Source: Arthrobacter stackebrandtii
GTDB taxonomy: Bacteria; Actinomycetota; Actinomycetes; Actinomycetales; Micrococcaceae
Direction of reading: 5' to 3'
Assembly: GCF_017876675.1 (NCBI RefSeq)
Contig: NZ_JAGIOI010000001.1
Location: 1,426,001 to 1,490,000, forward strand
Length of the DNA stretch: 64,000 bases
The number at the start of each line of letters is the position of its first letter. Within the stretch, counting starts at the first letter, position 1. The translations under genes and the position numbers were made by a program. Positions 16,275-24,836 of this stretch are shown here, piece by piece. The notes under the pieces are model-generated. The model saw only the letters and a program-made list of their open reading frames with translations, searched no databases and was not told the origin of the DNA.

Positions 16275-16988
16275 ATGAGGTTTGGTTCCATGGAACTTGA
16301 GGAGCACACCGCCGCGTGGGTTGCCGGCTGGAGTGCCATACGCGGCTTTCAGGTTCGCACGGGGCCAGGCTACCTGGCCGCGAAGCATCCCGACCTCGAC
16401 GGTGGTTGGGAGTACGTCTGTGCAGATCCCGCGCGGGAGGCCTTCGCCGTCCTTGCAGCCGAGGTGACCGGCTCAGCCCACCGCTCCCTGTCCATCATTG
16501 GCCCCAACATCCACGAATACGTGAAGTGGGCACACGCCGCCGGCATGGGCATGGTCTCCACCTCGGAACACCTGATGGTGTGCGCCATGGAAACCCAGGA
16601 CAACGAGGACCCCTTCCTGGTTGATCCCGATCTGCGCCTGGTGGTGAAGCATCTTGGTTCCCGGAGCAGCGCATCCGTGTGCCAGGCCAGGCTCACCGGA
16701 GCGATCCTGCGCGGCGATGCCATCCTGGCCCGCGGCAGCGTTGCCATCCAGGGCGAACATGCTGTCTTTGACGGGCTGGAGACGCACCCCGGGCACCGCC
16801 GCCAGGGGTTGGGCATGATGATGATGAAGTCCCTGACGGCGCGGGCGCTCGAATACCCCGTCACCACGGGCCTGGTGCTGGCAAGCACCGGCGGCCAGCG
16901 GCTCTACCACAAGTTGGGGTGGCGCAGTCTCAGCCCCATGACGGAACTCGTCCCGAGGGAGCGCCTGGCGGAGCTGGCCCGGCTCTAG
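16275..16988 (+). CDS. GNAT-family N-acetyltransferase
   Basis: 237 residues. The acetyl-CoA-binding motif is visible as THPGHRRQGLG followed by a helix rich in methionine, and a C-terminal YHKLGW strand is typical of the fold. The N-terminal half is less conserved and may bind the substrate. No substrate can be proposed. The gene is transcribed divergently from trhO, and its stop precedes the helicase gene by about 100 nt. Confidence 0.8.
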   Translation: MRFGSMELEEHTAAWVAGWSAIRGFQVRTGPGYLAAKHPDLDGGWEYVCADPAREAFAVLAAEVTGSAHRSLSIIGPNIHEYVKWAHAAGMGMVSTSEHLMVCAMETQDNEDPFLVDPDLRLVVKHLGSRSSASVCQARLTGAILRGDAILARGSVAIQGEHAVFDGLETHPGHRRQGLGMMMMKSLTARALEYPVTTGLVLASTGGQRLYHKLGWRSLSPMTELVPRERLAELARL

Positions 16989-17094
16989 CCGGAACCAGTG
17001 GGCGCGGGCGACGGCGGTCCAGGCCTTTTCATTGCTCGGCGCCCGGGTGCCGGTCCCGGCTGCCGCCACGGGCGTGCGGTGGCACAATGATGGG

Positions 17095-19428
17095 GTGCCT
17101 ACCAATGATTCGCTGATCTCGCTGCTGGGTGGAGGCGGGAGCCCCCCGCAGCTGCAGCATGTCCGGCGGATCCCCGCGCGGCGGGAGGTGACGGAGCCGT
17201 GGCCCGATTGGGCCCACCCGGACCTGGTCACCTCCTATGCCAACCTCGGCATCGCCGAACCGTGGCGCCACCAAGTTGCCGGAGCCAACGCCGCGCACAA
17301 GGGTGAGCACACCATCATTGCCACGGGAACGGCTTCTGGAAAGTCGCTGGCCTACCAGCTGCCGGCCCTGGACGCCGTCCACCGTGCAGCCCTGGAACTC
17401 GCCGCGAATCCGGGCAGGCTGGAAGACGACGGAGCGGTGGCCCTGTACCTGGCCCCGACCAAGGCGCTTGCCGCCGATCAGCTCGCGGCCCTGCTCTCCC
17501 TGCACCTGTCCACCCTGCGGGCTGCCACCTATGACGGCGACACCGCACCGGGCGACAGGCGCTGGATCCGCGACCACAGCAATTTCATCCTGTGCAATCC
17601 GGACATGCTGCATTTTGGCGTGCTGCCCAACCACACCTGGTGGGCCCGGTTCTTCCGGCGGTTGCGCTACGTCATCATCGATGAGGCCCACAGCTACAGG
17701 GGCGTATTCGGTTCGCACGTGGCGGTGCTGTTGCGCCGGCTGCGGCGGATATGTGCGCACTACGGCTCCAATCCCGTGTTCATCGGCGCCTCCGCCACCT
17801 CGTCGGATCCGGGCAGTTCGTTCGCCCGTTTGGTGGGCGCCCCGGTCACCACGGTTACGGAGGATTTCTCCCCGCACGGTGCCACAACGGTTGCCCTGTG
17901 GGAGCCGGAACTGACCGAGTTCCAGGGCGAAAACGGGGCCAAGACCCGCAGGACCGCGATTGCCGAAACCTCCGACCTCATGGCCAACCTGGTGTCCTCC
18001 CACGTCCGCACCATCGCCTTCATCAAGTCCCGGCGAGGGGCAGAGACCATTTCCACCGTCACGAAGCGGTTGCTTGAGGACGTCGATCCGAGCCTTCCGC
18101 CCCGGGTGGCTGCCTATCGCTCCGGCTACCTGCCAGAGGAACGCCGGGAGCTGGAAAAGGCGCTGCGATCCGGCCAGCTGCTGGGGGTATCCAGCACCTC
18201 CGCCCTGGAGCTGGGCATCGACATTTCCGGACTCGACGCGGTGTTGGTGGCCGGCTGGCCCGGCACTCGGGCCTCCTTCTTCCAGCAAATCGGCAGGGCG
18301 GGCCGTGCCGGACAAGACGCACTGGCTGCCTTTGTGGCCAGCGACGATCCCCTGGACACCTTCCTGGTCCACCACCCCGATGCCATTTTTGACCTCGCCG
18401 TAGAGGCCACGGTGTTTGACCCGGCCAACCCCTACGTCCTGGGCCCGCACCTTTGTGCAGCTGCCGCCGAACTCCCCATCACGCACCAGGACCTGGCGAT
18501 CTTTGATGAAAGCACCCCGGCGCTCCTGGACCAGCTGGTCGCCCAGGGCTACCTGCGAAAGCGGCCCGCCGGCTGGTTTTGGACCCACCCCCAAAGCGCC
18601 GCCGCCATGGTGAACCTGCGCGAGGACGGCGGCGGTCCGATCAACATCATCGAGGCCGACACTGGCGCCCTCCTGGGCACGATGGGATCCCCACAGTCCC
18701 ACTACCAGGCACACACCGGCGCGGTGTACGTCCACCAGGGCACCAGCTATGTGGTTCTTGAACTGAATGAGGCCGAGCACTGCGCGCTGGTGCGCCGGGG
18801 AACACCGGATTTTTACACAACGGCCCGGGACGTCACCCAGATCGAGGTGCTGGAATCGCTCCGGCACGAGCAGTGGGGTCCCGTGGAAATGCATTTCGGC
18901 CCCGTCCAGGTTCGTACACAAGTGGTCTCCTTTCAACGCAAGGCCCTCATCTCCAACGAAGTTCTCGGTGAGGAACCCCTGGAGCTCGAGGCCCGCGACT
19001 TGTTCACCAAGGCAGTCTGGTTCACGCTGGACAACGCAACACTGCTGGCCGGGGGGCTCGTCGAGCCTCAGTTTCCCGGGGCCCTCCACGCCGCCGAACA
19101 TGCCGCGATCGGGCTCCTTCCGCTGGTGGCCTCGAGCGACCGGTGGGACGTGGGCGGGGTGTCCACGGCCATCCATGCCGACACAGGCCAGCCCACCATA
19201 TTTGTTTATGACGGCCACCCCGGCGGGGCGGGATTCGCGGAGCGGGGATTCGACATGGCCCGTGTGTGGCTCAAGGCAACACTGGAGGCCATCCAGTCCT
19301 GCGAATGCAAGGGCGGCTGCCCGTCCTGTGTGCAATCCCCCAAGTGCGGCAACAAGAACAACCCCCTTGACAAGGACGGTGCCGTGCTGCTGCTGAAGGT
19401 CCTGCTCAGGCACTCCCGCCTGGCCTGA
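17095..19428 (+). CDS. DEAH-box helicase with DUF1998, MrfA/YprA type
   Basis: 777 residues from GTG 17095; the frame is open further upstream but without a convincing start. Superfamily 2 motifs in order: Walker A GTASGKS (78-84), DEAH box IIDEAHS (196-199), motif III GASATSS, and motif VI QIGRAGRAGQ. The C-terminal DUF1998-like region ends in a four-cysteine cluster (CECKGGCPSCVQ...KCGNKN), likely zinc-binding. Bacillus subtilis MrfA, the best-studied relative, acts in mitomycin C repair. In actinobacteria this gene is characteristically placed convergent to a Tad-type operon, as here, and is called the helicase/secretion neighbourhood helicase. Why the two stay linked is unknown. Confidence 0.9.
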   Translation: MPTNDSLISLLGGGGSPPQLQHVRRIPARREVTEPWPDWAHPDLVTSYANLGIAEPWRHQVAGANAAHKGEHTIIATGTASGKSLAYQLPALDAVHRAALELAANPGRLEDDGAVALYLAPTKALAADQLAALLSLHLSTLRAATYDGDTAPGDRRWIRDHSNFILCNPDMLHFGVLPNHTWWARFFRRLRYVIIDEAHSYRGVFGSHVAVLLRRLRRICAHYGSNPVFIGASATSSDPGSSFARLVGAPVTTVTEDFSPHGATTVALWEPELTEFQGENGAKTRRTAIAETSDLMANLVSSHVRTIAFIKSRRGAETISTVTKRLLEDVDPSLPPRVAAYRSGYLPEERRELEKALRSGQLLGVSSTSALELGIDISGLDAVLVAGWPGTRASFFQQIGRAGRAGQDALAAFVASDDPLDTFLVHHPDAIFDLAVEATVFDPANPYVLGPHLCAAAAELPITHQDLAIFDESTPALLDQLVAQGYLRKRPAGWFWTHPQSAAAMVNLREDGGGPINIIEADTGALLGTMGSPQSHYQAHTGAVYVHQGTSYVVLELNEAEHCALVRRGTPDFYTTARDVTQIEVLESLRHEQWGPVEMHFGPVQVRTQVVSFQRKALISNEVLGEEPLELEARDLFTKAVWFTLDNATLLAGGLVEPQFPGALHAAEHAAIGLLPLVASSDRWDVGGVSTAIHADTGQPTIFVYDGHPGGAGFAERGFDMARVWLKATLEAIQSCECKGGCPSCVQSPKCGNKNNPLDKDGAVLLLKVLLRHSRLA

Positions 19429-19460
19429 CGCCGCCGGCCGCGCCGTTCAGGCTTCCCGGT

Positions 19461-19829
19461 TCAGGGCTGCCCGGGCAGCACGTCCGCCGGTGGAGGTCCG
19501 GCCCGTGCCCGGCCGTGCGCCAGCCAGGGCAGCGTGGTCGCAACGGATACCTCCACGGTGGCGGACATGTCGGCGTTGAGGGTGCAGGCAACGAGTGCTG
19601 CCCCATGCTGCTGGGCGGTTTCCCCCGCGGCCTGGCAGGGATCCCCTGCCATCAGGCCCCGGTAAGTGTCAGCGGCAGCGAGTGCGGCCAGGTCCGCTGC
19701 CGTCGCTGCCTTGGAAGCTGCCACGGCGGCCTGGCCCAGCGCCACGACGAAAACCATGAGCAGCAGCATGGCCAGCGCCAGACCCGCGCTGAGGACGGTA
19801 CCCGAGCCCCGCTCATCCTTTATTAACAT
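19461..19829 (-). CDS. TadE/TadG-like membrane protein of the helicase/secretion neighbourhood
   Basis: 122 residues from ATG 19829, which has GGAGG six bases upstream and overlaps the end of the preceding tadE gene by 17 nt. One N-terminal membrane helix follows a short basic leader ending in RG, as in prepilin-like proteins, but the residue five positions after the glycine is Leu, not the usual Glu. The remainder is a small alanine-rich extracytoplasmic domain with two cysteines that could form a disulfide. Presumably a minor pseudopilin or assembly factor. It is the last gene of the tad operon. Confidence 0.8.
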   Translation of the reverse strand: MLIKDERGSGTVLSAGLALAMLLLMVFVVALGQAAVAASKAATAADLAALAAADTYRGLMAGDPCQAAGETAQQHGAALVACTLNADMSATVEVSVATTLPWLAHGRARAGPPPADVLPGQP

Positions 19830-20262
19830 GGGCCACCTCCGCCTTCCCCGCCTCATGGGCCACCGCCGGTGGTGGTGTGGCTATCCCCGGCCACCCCTGC
19901 CCCTGGTTGCGCTCCATCTTGGCGCTCGCCTGGGCTGCCTGCTTCCACGGCACCAATCCCGACAGGGCCCCGCCCACACGGCCTTCCACCGTGACAGTGG
20001 CGTACTCCGCAGCGGCGCCGACAGAGACCGTGACCGCAGTCCCTGAGACCCTCTGAACAATTTCCATGACCTGTTCCGACGAGTCGCCCCGGGCCAGTGC
20101 CCTTGCACCGGCCCGGGCCCCCTCCTCCAGCCGCAGCTGGAGCAGGCCCGCCGACACGGCAAGCAGCAGGATGGCCAGCAACGCCGTAACGGCAGGCAGT
20201 ACCACGGCCAGCTCGGCCGTCACCGAACCCCGCATGCGGCGCCGTTCGTTGATGGTTCCCAT
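19813..20262 (-). CDS. tadE: TadE-like minor pilin
   Basis: 149 residues with GGAGG eight bases upstream of ATG. The N-terminus RRRMRG followed by SVTAELAVVLPA matches a prepilin-peptidase site with Glu at position +5, then a single hydrophobic helix. The C-terminal half is a periplasmic-type domain. TadE proteins are minor pseudopilins of Flp/Tad pili. It overlaps the downstream TadG-like gene by 17 nt and follows the pilin gene by 30 nt. Confidence 0.85.
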   Translation of the reverse strand: MGTINERRRMRGSVTAELAVVLPAVTALLAILLLAVSAGLLQLRLEEGARAGARALARGDSSEQVMEIVQRVSGTAVTVSVGAAAEYATVTVEGRVGGALSGLVPWKQAAQASAKMERNQGQGWPGIATPPPAVAHEAGKAEVAHVNKG

Positions 20263-20292
20263 GATGCCTGCCTCCCGTGCCGCGTCCAGGCG

Positions 20293-20616
20293 CTAAAAGC
20301 TCAACGCCGTGCGGATGATGTTCATCAGGAAGCCGCGAACCTCGTCGCTTTTGAGGATCACCACCAACAGCCCGGCAAAGCCCACGGCCGCCAAGGTGGC
20401 GATCGCGTATTCTGCCGTGGCCATACCCGCCTCCATGCCGGCCTGGGCCCAGCCCTGGCCCCGTGCCCCGCTGGCGTCCGATGCGCCGGCTGCGAACGGC
20501 GGATTCTCCACGGGGGCCTGCAGGCTCGCCCCGGGGAAGATCTCGCTGATGTTCTGTTCCACCCTGTCCCGTGCCATGCCGGGAGCGCTGCCCCCGGCTG
20601 CTTCAATGCTGCTCAT
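20293..20616 (-). CDS. Flp-like major pilin, DUF4244 type, with long leader
   Basis: 107 residues from ATG 20616 with AAGGAG upstream. Near residue 64 the sequence EAG/MATAEY gives a perfect class IVb prepilin site (Gly before the cut, Glu at +5, Tyr at +6). The mature protein would be only about 43 residues with one hydrophobic segment, like Flp pilins. What is odd is the roughly 64-residue leader, far longer than the usual 10-25 residues and rich in Ala, Gly and Pro. This layout is shared by the actinobacterial DUF4244 family. It should be the pilus subunit of this operon. Confidence 0.82.
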   Translation of the reverse strand: MSSIEAAGGSAPGMARDRVEQNISEIFPGASLQAPVENPPFAAGASDASGARGQGWAQAGMEAGMATAEYAIATLAAVGFAGLLVVILKSDEVRGFLMNIIRTALSF

Positions 20617-20769
20617 GCCAACTCCTTGGATCAATTAATCGGTGCCCGCCAGCTGCTGCCGCAGGCCTGGTCCATTCACTCTCCGCCGGCGGGGAGGGGC
20701 AGGAAACCCCCAATTTCCAATAGGTGGATGAATCGGCCCCCTGGTGTGCCTGTGGATGAATGGATTAGG
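20617..20769 (-). promoter_or_regulatory. Spacer upstream of the pilin gene with direct repeats
   Basis: A 153-nt gap, the largest inside the otherwise tightly packed tad operon. It contains two copies of GTGGATGAAT (20724-20733 and 20752-20761, 28 bp apart). An internal promoter or mRNA-processing site giving extra pilin is plausible but not proven. Confidence 0.4.
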
Positions 20770-21318
20770 CTACATCGACGGAATCATGGCCATCACCACT
20801 GGTACGACACCCACCGCGATGAACGCCGGCAGGGAGCAGAGCCCCAACGGCATCACCAGTTTCACGCCCAGCGCGGCCGCCCGCTTCTGGGCGCTCCGGG
20901 AGGCGGCCGTCCGGTAGTGCTGGGCCTGGGCATAGAGCAGCGGCGCCGCTGACGCCCCTGTCAGGGCGCCAAAGCTGAGGGCGTCGTGGATCTGCACCAT
21001 GTCCGTGTCCACGAGGGAGCCTGCCCACGAGTCCTCCCACGATGCACCAATGTTGAGTCCTGCGACCACCTGCAGCAGGCTCTTGCGCAATCGGTTCCCG
21101 GCGACACCGGCCACCACTTGCAGCGCACCCTGGATGCTCAGTCCTGAGTCCAGCGCCGTCCCCAAAAGCTCCAGCAGCAGGGGGACTGAGGCCACCCCGC
21201 TGGACATTCCCGGCGCCGGCTCGGGCCGGCATGCCTGGGGCAGCCGGCGGGCCGGGGACCGGCCCCACAACAGCGCCGCGGCCAGGGCAGCCAGTGAAAA
21301 GACCAGCAAGGCGCCCAC
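20770..21318 (-). CDS. tadC: TadC-like type II/IV secretion F protein
   Basis: 182 residues from GTG 21318, two bases after the tadB stop; an in-frame upstream start would overlap tadB by about 60 nt. There is one N-terminal hydrophobic segment, a T2SSF-type cytoplasmic helical region (LLELLGTALDSGLSIQGAL ... SWEDSW), and C-terminal membrane helices ending in PSM. With TadB it should form the inner-membrane platform of the Flp pilus machine. The protein is shorter than proteobacterial TadC but normal for this actinobacterial locus. Confidence 0.82.
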   Translation of the reverse strand: MGALLVFSLAALAAALLWGRSPARRLPQACRPEPAPGMSSGVASVPLLLELLGTALDSGLSIQGALQVVAGVAGNRLRKSLLQVVAGLNIGASWEDSWAGSLVDTDMVQIHDALSFGALTGASAAPLLYAQAQHYRTAASRSAQKRAAALGVKLVMPLGLCSLPAFIAVGVVPVVMAMIPSM

Positions 21319-21320
21319 GG

Positions 21321-22271
21321 CTAATTCACATCCTGGAGCACGGATGGACCGGCTGCGCGGGCAATCATCCGCGCCGACCACGTCCGTCCCGCGACGGCAA
21401 AGACCGCCCCGACCGCCAGCACGGACCAGCCAACGGGGCTGCCAAAAAGGACCCCGAGGGGGTCCACACCCATGAGCATGCCCAGGCCCAGCCCGACCAG
21501 CGGCAGCCAGGTCAGCAGCCGGACAGTGGCGCGGGGTCCTGCGAGCGCAGTTTCACGTTGGGCTGCGGCATCCTGTTCTGCTTCGAGCGTGCCCGCCAGC
21601 CGTTCCAGGACGGCGGCAACCGGGGCACCGCTGGCTTCGCACACTTCAAAGCATGCGGCAATGTCCAGCCACAGGCGTCGTTGGTCCAGGCTGAGCGCCC
21701 CTTGGTCCGGCGCGGCCCTTTTCAGCCGGCTCCCGCCGGACGTCTCCCGGCAGGTGGTGCGTATGGCTGTGGCCGTGGGCAAGCCCAGCTCGCTGGCCCG
21801 CTGCACGGCGATCACCAGGATGAGGGTGGCATCGGTGCCGTCCCGGCCTGCACCCCGTCCGTCACGGCGTGCGCCGGGCGGGTGTTGCGGATGAACGGTT
21901 GCCAGCATGCCGTGCCGCAGCATTGTGGCGGCGGCGCCGGGAGGACTGCCGGGCACATCCCACCGCTGAAGCTGCGCCGACGTCCTGGTGGACAACGGCA
22001 CCCCGCCAGGCGGTGCTGTCCGGTTGAGTTCCATGGCCAGCACATGGACCATGGCCTGCCACAGGGCAGGCCCCGTCCGGCCTGCGGACAGCAGGGACGC
22101 CAGTTGCCGCACCAGCCGCGGCTGTTCCTCGCTTGTCGGTGCCATCTGCCTGCGGGACGTGTCACGCAGCCCGAATAGTCTTCGATGCACCGGAACCCAC
22201 CACCGCCGGCCACGGCTGCCGATGAGGATGCAGGCACCTGCGGAGAGGAACAGCACCAGCACCGCGCTCAT
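21321..22271 (-). CDS. tadB: TadB-like type II/IV secretion F protein
   Basis: 316 residues from ATG 22271, overlapping the tadA stop by 4 nt (ATGA). N-terminal membrane segment, a helical T2SSF domain (VIAVQRASELGLPTATAI ... CFEVCEASGAPVAAVLERL) and two C-terminal membrane helices around LLTWLPLVGLGLGMLMG. The middle portion is rather arginine/glycine-rich and poorly conserved. Expected partner of TadC in the pilus platform complex, acted on by the TadA ATPase. Confidence 0.85.
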   Translation of the reverse strand: MSAVLVLFLSAGACILIGSRGRRWWVPVHRRLFGLRDTSRRQMAPTSEEQPRLVRQLASLLSAGRTGPALWQAMVHVLAMELNRTAPPGGVPLSTRTSAQLQRWDVPGSPPGAAATMLRHGMLATVHPQHPPGARRDGRGAGRDGTDATLILVIAVQRASELGLPTATAIRTTCRETSGGSRLKRAAPDQGALSLDQRRLWLDIAACFEVCEASGAPVAAVLERLAGTLEAEQDAAAQRETALAGPRATVRLLTWLPLVGLGLGMLMGVDPLGVLFGSPVGWSVLAVGAVFAVAGRTWSARMIARAAGPSVLQDVN

Positions 22272-23557
22272 GGCCGGTCCACGATGCCGCCACGAACACC
22301 AGCCAGGGACGCAGTGTCCATGCCCAGCCGGGCCGCCAGCAACTGCCAGCCCGGACCGGATTGGACACCGCCTCCGGTCCCTTCCCCACCGGGCAACGGC
22401 CCGCCGTCGTCCCCAAGGGGCGAACCTGCCGGCCCGCACAAGGTCAGTGCCGGGGTTGCCACGAGCCGGCCGTCGCGCAGCCCCACCACGGCAATCTCGG
22501 CAACTGTTCGCCGGCCGCCGACCCTGGCCAGGTGGATGACGACATCCAGTGCGCTGGCCCCCTGCAGGAAGACAGCTTCCGGCCCCATGCCGGCCAGCGC
22601 GCCGAGGGCTGCCAGCCGGGCCGGAACGTCGTGGGTACCGTTGGCGTGGATGGTTCCGCCGCCTCCGCTGTGGCCGGTGTTCATGGCCATGAGCAGTTCC
22701 CTGACCTCACTGCCCCGGCACTCCCCCACGATCAGCCTGCCCGGATTCATGCGCAGTGCCTGCCGGACCAGCTCTGCCAGCTCGACGGTTCCTGCACCTT
22801 CCGCATTCTCATGCCGCGCCTCCAAGGTGACAACGTGCGGATGGACCGGCTCCAGTTCGGCGGCGTCCTCGATGAGCACCAGCCGTTCCGTTGCCGGGCA
22901 CAGCGCAAGCAGGGTGGAGAGCAGTGTGGTTTTTCCGGCCCCCGTGGCTCCGCTGATGAGGAAGTTCAGCCGCCCCGCAATGATCGCTGCCAGCACGCGG
23001 GCCATCTGCCGGTCCAGGCTGCCGTCGGCCACCATGTCCGCCAGGGACAGCGACGTCCTGCGCTTGATGCGGATGGACAGCAGCGTCCCGGCCGAGGAAA
23101 TGGGCGGCAGGACCGCATGGACCCGGTATCCGCCGTGGATCTTGACGTCGACGCAGGGGCTGCTGTCATCCAGCCGGCGCCCGCCGCTGGCAACCAGCCT
23201 GACGGCGAGCGCCCGCAGTTCAGCTTCACCGGCGAAGCGCACCGCCACGCGTTCCGGCCCACCGCCCCGGTCCTGCCACACAGAGTCCGGGGCGTTGACG
23301 AAGATGTCCGTGACTGCCGGATCCTTGACGAGCCCCTGCAACGGGCCCAGCCCGTTCAGTTCCGCCGAGATCCGCTCCATCGCCACGAGCGATCCTGCCG
23401 TTCCCAGCAGCCGGCCACTTTCCCGCACGGCGGCAGCCACCTGAAGGTCAGTGACCGGCCCGTTCTGGGCCAGCACGCTGCGCCGCACCTCATCCAGCAG
23501 CTGTGCATCAATGCCGTCCCACCCGTCCGGGGTGCCCGGGAGCGGCTGGGCGCTCAT
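22268..23557 (-). CDS. tadA: TadA-like pilus assembly ATPase
   Basis: 429 residues from ATG 23557, overlapping the preceding gene by 4 nt. This is a secretion ATPase of the VirB11/CpaF family: an N-terminal domain with DIFVNAPDSVW and a catalytic domain with Walker A ISGATGAGKTT (Lys about 209), an Asp box around LVLIEDAAEL, and Walker B region LIVGECRGSEV, then GGGGTIHANG with the conserved His. It powers Flp pilus assembly or a related secretion process at the inner membrane. All motifs are intact. Confidence 0.92.
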   Translation of the reverse strand: MSAQPLPGTPDGWDGIDAQLLDEVRRSVLAQNGPVTDLQVAAAVRESGRLLGTAGSLVAMERISAELNGLGPLQGLVKDPAVTDIFVNAPDSVWQDRGGGPERVAVRFAGEAELRALAVRLVASGGRRLDDSSPCVDVKIHGGYRVHAVLPPISSAGTLLSIRIKRRTSLSLADMVADGSLDRQMARVLAAIIAGRLNFLISGATGAGKTTLLSTLLALCPATERLVLIEDAAELEPVHPHVVTLEARHENAEGAGTVELAELVRQALRMNPGRLIVGECRGSEVRELLMAMNTGHSGGGGTIHANGTHDVPARLAALGALAGMGPEAVFLQGASALDVVIHLARVGGRRTVAEIAVVGLRDGRLVATPALTLCGPAGSPLGDDGGPLPGGEGTGGGVQSGPGWQLLAARLGMDTASLAGVRGGIVDRP

Positions 23558-24717
23558 GGCCGCCGCCTCCCGTGGCGGGCGGCAGGGCTGGCGGCACCGG
23601 GTGCGCCGGCAGCAGGCTCCCCGGCGACCCACTGCAGAAGGCCGGAAAGCAGTGTCCGCACCGCCCGCCGTCGCAACAGGTCAGCCGGCCGCTGCGCCTC
23701 CAGTGCCCGGGCCACGCCGCGCAGCTGCGGGAACTGGCCTGCCAGGGCAAGCTCGACGGCGTCGGCGACCATCGCGGCGTCGAGCCCTTCGCCGAGGGGT
23801 CCGCGCACCACGGCGGCGAGCGGCATGGGCGGCAGCGCCGGGACGAGGGCCAGGGCCGCGGCGGCCGCACGGGCTCGTGCAGGAACTACCAGGGCCAGGC
23901 CCTGGCAGTGCGCCGCGAGCGCCGCCACGGCCGACGGATTGCATGCAAGGTCCACCACCACGAGCCCGTACGCGGCCCGGGCCGCCCGCAGCACCTCACC
24001 CACGGCCGCGGGCGTCTGTGCGGGCACGTCGGGTTGTGGCGCGGAGTTCCAGGAAAGCATTGCCAGGGCGCCCAGCTGGGGCAGCGACGCGGCCAGCTGT
24101 TCCGGGTTGATGGCGCCCGACGCCCGCAGCAGGTCAGGCCAGCGCAGCCCCGGCAGGTGCTGCGCCGACAGCGCCGCGTTGAGCCCGCCGCCCCACTGGT
24201 CACCGTCCACCAGCAGTGTCCGGGTGCCGCGCGCCGCCGCCTCGGCCGCCAGCAGCACCGCAAGTGTTGAGGCACCCGCGCCGCCGCTGGCGCCCATGAC
24301 GCCCACCACCGCGGCGCCCGGGCTGGAGTTGCGAAGCCGTCCCAGGTAATTCGCCAGCCAGGGGGCCGAATCCGGCAGCACGGCGACCCTGTCGGCCCGC
24401 TGCTGTTCCGCCCGTTGCCACACCCGTGAACCGTCCTGCGCGAAACCCACCACCACAGTCGGCCCCTTCCAGCCGGTCAGCTCCAACTGCGGGGATCCGG
24501 CACCGGCATCCACCAGGACGGCGGCCACATCACCCCAACGCCCCGCCATCTGCTCCAGGCTCCCTGCAATGACCAGTTCGACGGCGGCTGCCGCACACAC
24601 GCGCCCCACCGCACCTTGCAGCTCGGCCGCATCGGACAACAGCAGGACCGTGATGTCACGGCGGGGCAGCCATGCCCCGGGCTCCGAGGTTTGCGGGTGC
24701 CGCATGCGAGTTCTCAT
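23554..24717 (-). CDS. CpaE/TadZ-like protein of the helicase/secretion neighbourhood
   Basis: About 387 residues. ATG 24717 is a best guess; ATG 24705 and 24747 are alternatives. An N-terminal receiver-like segment (ITVLLLSDAAEL ... VAAVLVDAG) is followed by a ParA/MinD-like ATPase domain beginning VVGVMGASGGAGASTLA, a deviant Walker A, and LLVDGDQWGGGLN. TadZ/CpaE proteins position Tad machinery, often at the pole. First gene of the seven-gene tad operon, divergent from the polymerase gene. The match to the actinobacterial CpaE homologue family is strong; start choice is weak. Confidence 0.82.
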   Translation of the reverse strand: MRTRMRHPQTSEPGAWLPRRDITVLLLSDAAELQGAVGRVCAAAAVELVIAGSLEQMAGRWGDVAAVLVDAGAGSPQLELTGWKGPTVVVGFAQDGSRVWQRAEQQRADRVAVLPDSAPWLANYLGRLRNSSPGAAVVGVMGASGGAGASTLAVLLAAEAAARGTRTLLVDGDQWGGGLNAALSAQHLPGLRWPDLLRASGAINPEQLAASLPQLGALAMLSWNSAPQPDVPAQTPAAVGEVLRAARAAYGLVVVDLACNPSAVAALAAHCQGLALVVPARARAAAAALALVPALPPMPLAAVVRGPLGEGLDAAMVADAVELALAGQFPQLRGVARALEAQRPADLLRRRAVRTLLSGLLQWVAGEPAAGAPGAASPAARHGRRRP

Positions 24718-24836
24718 GAAGCAACACTGGACCCGGCGCCGGCGCATTGCCACAGCCCCTTGCCGAAAAGTGGACAACTTGGCCGGCAGCGGCGGCTGTG
24801 GAGGAATTAACGCCCCGTCGGTGGACAATAGAACTT

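Noticed and set aside
17029-19413. A 794-codon minus-strand frame opposite the helicase gene
   Set aside because: Mirror frame of a well-conserved helicase; composition (Gly, Gln, His, Arg) and lack of motifs mark it as spurious.
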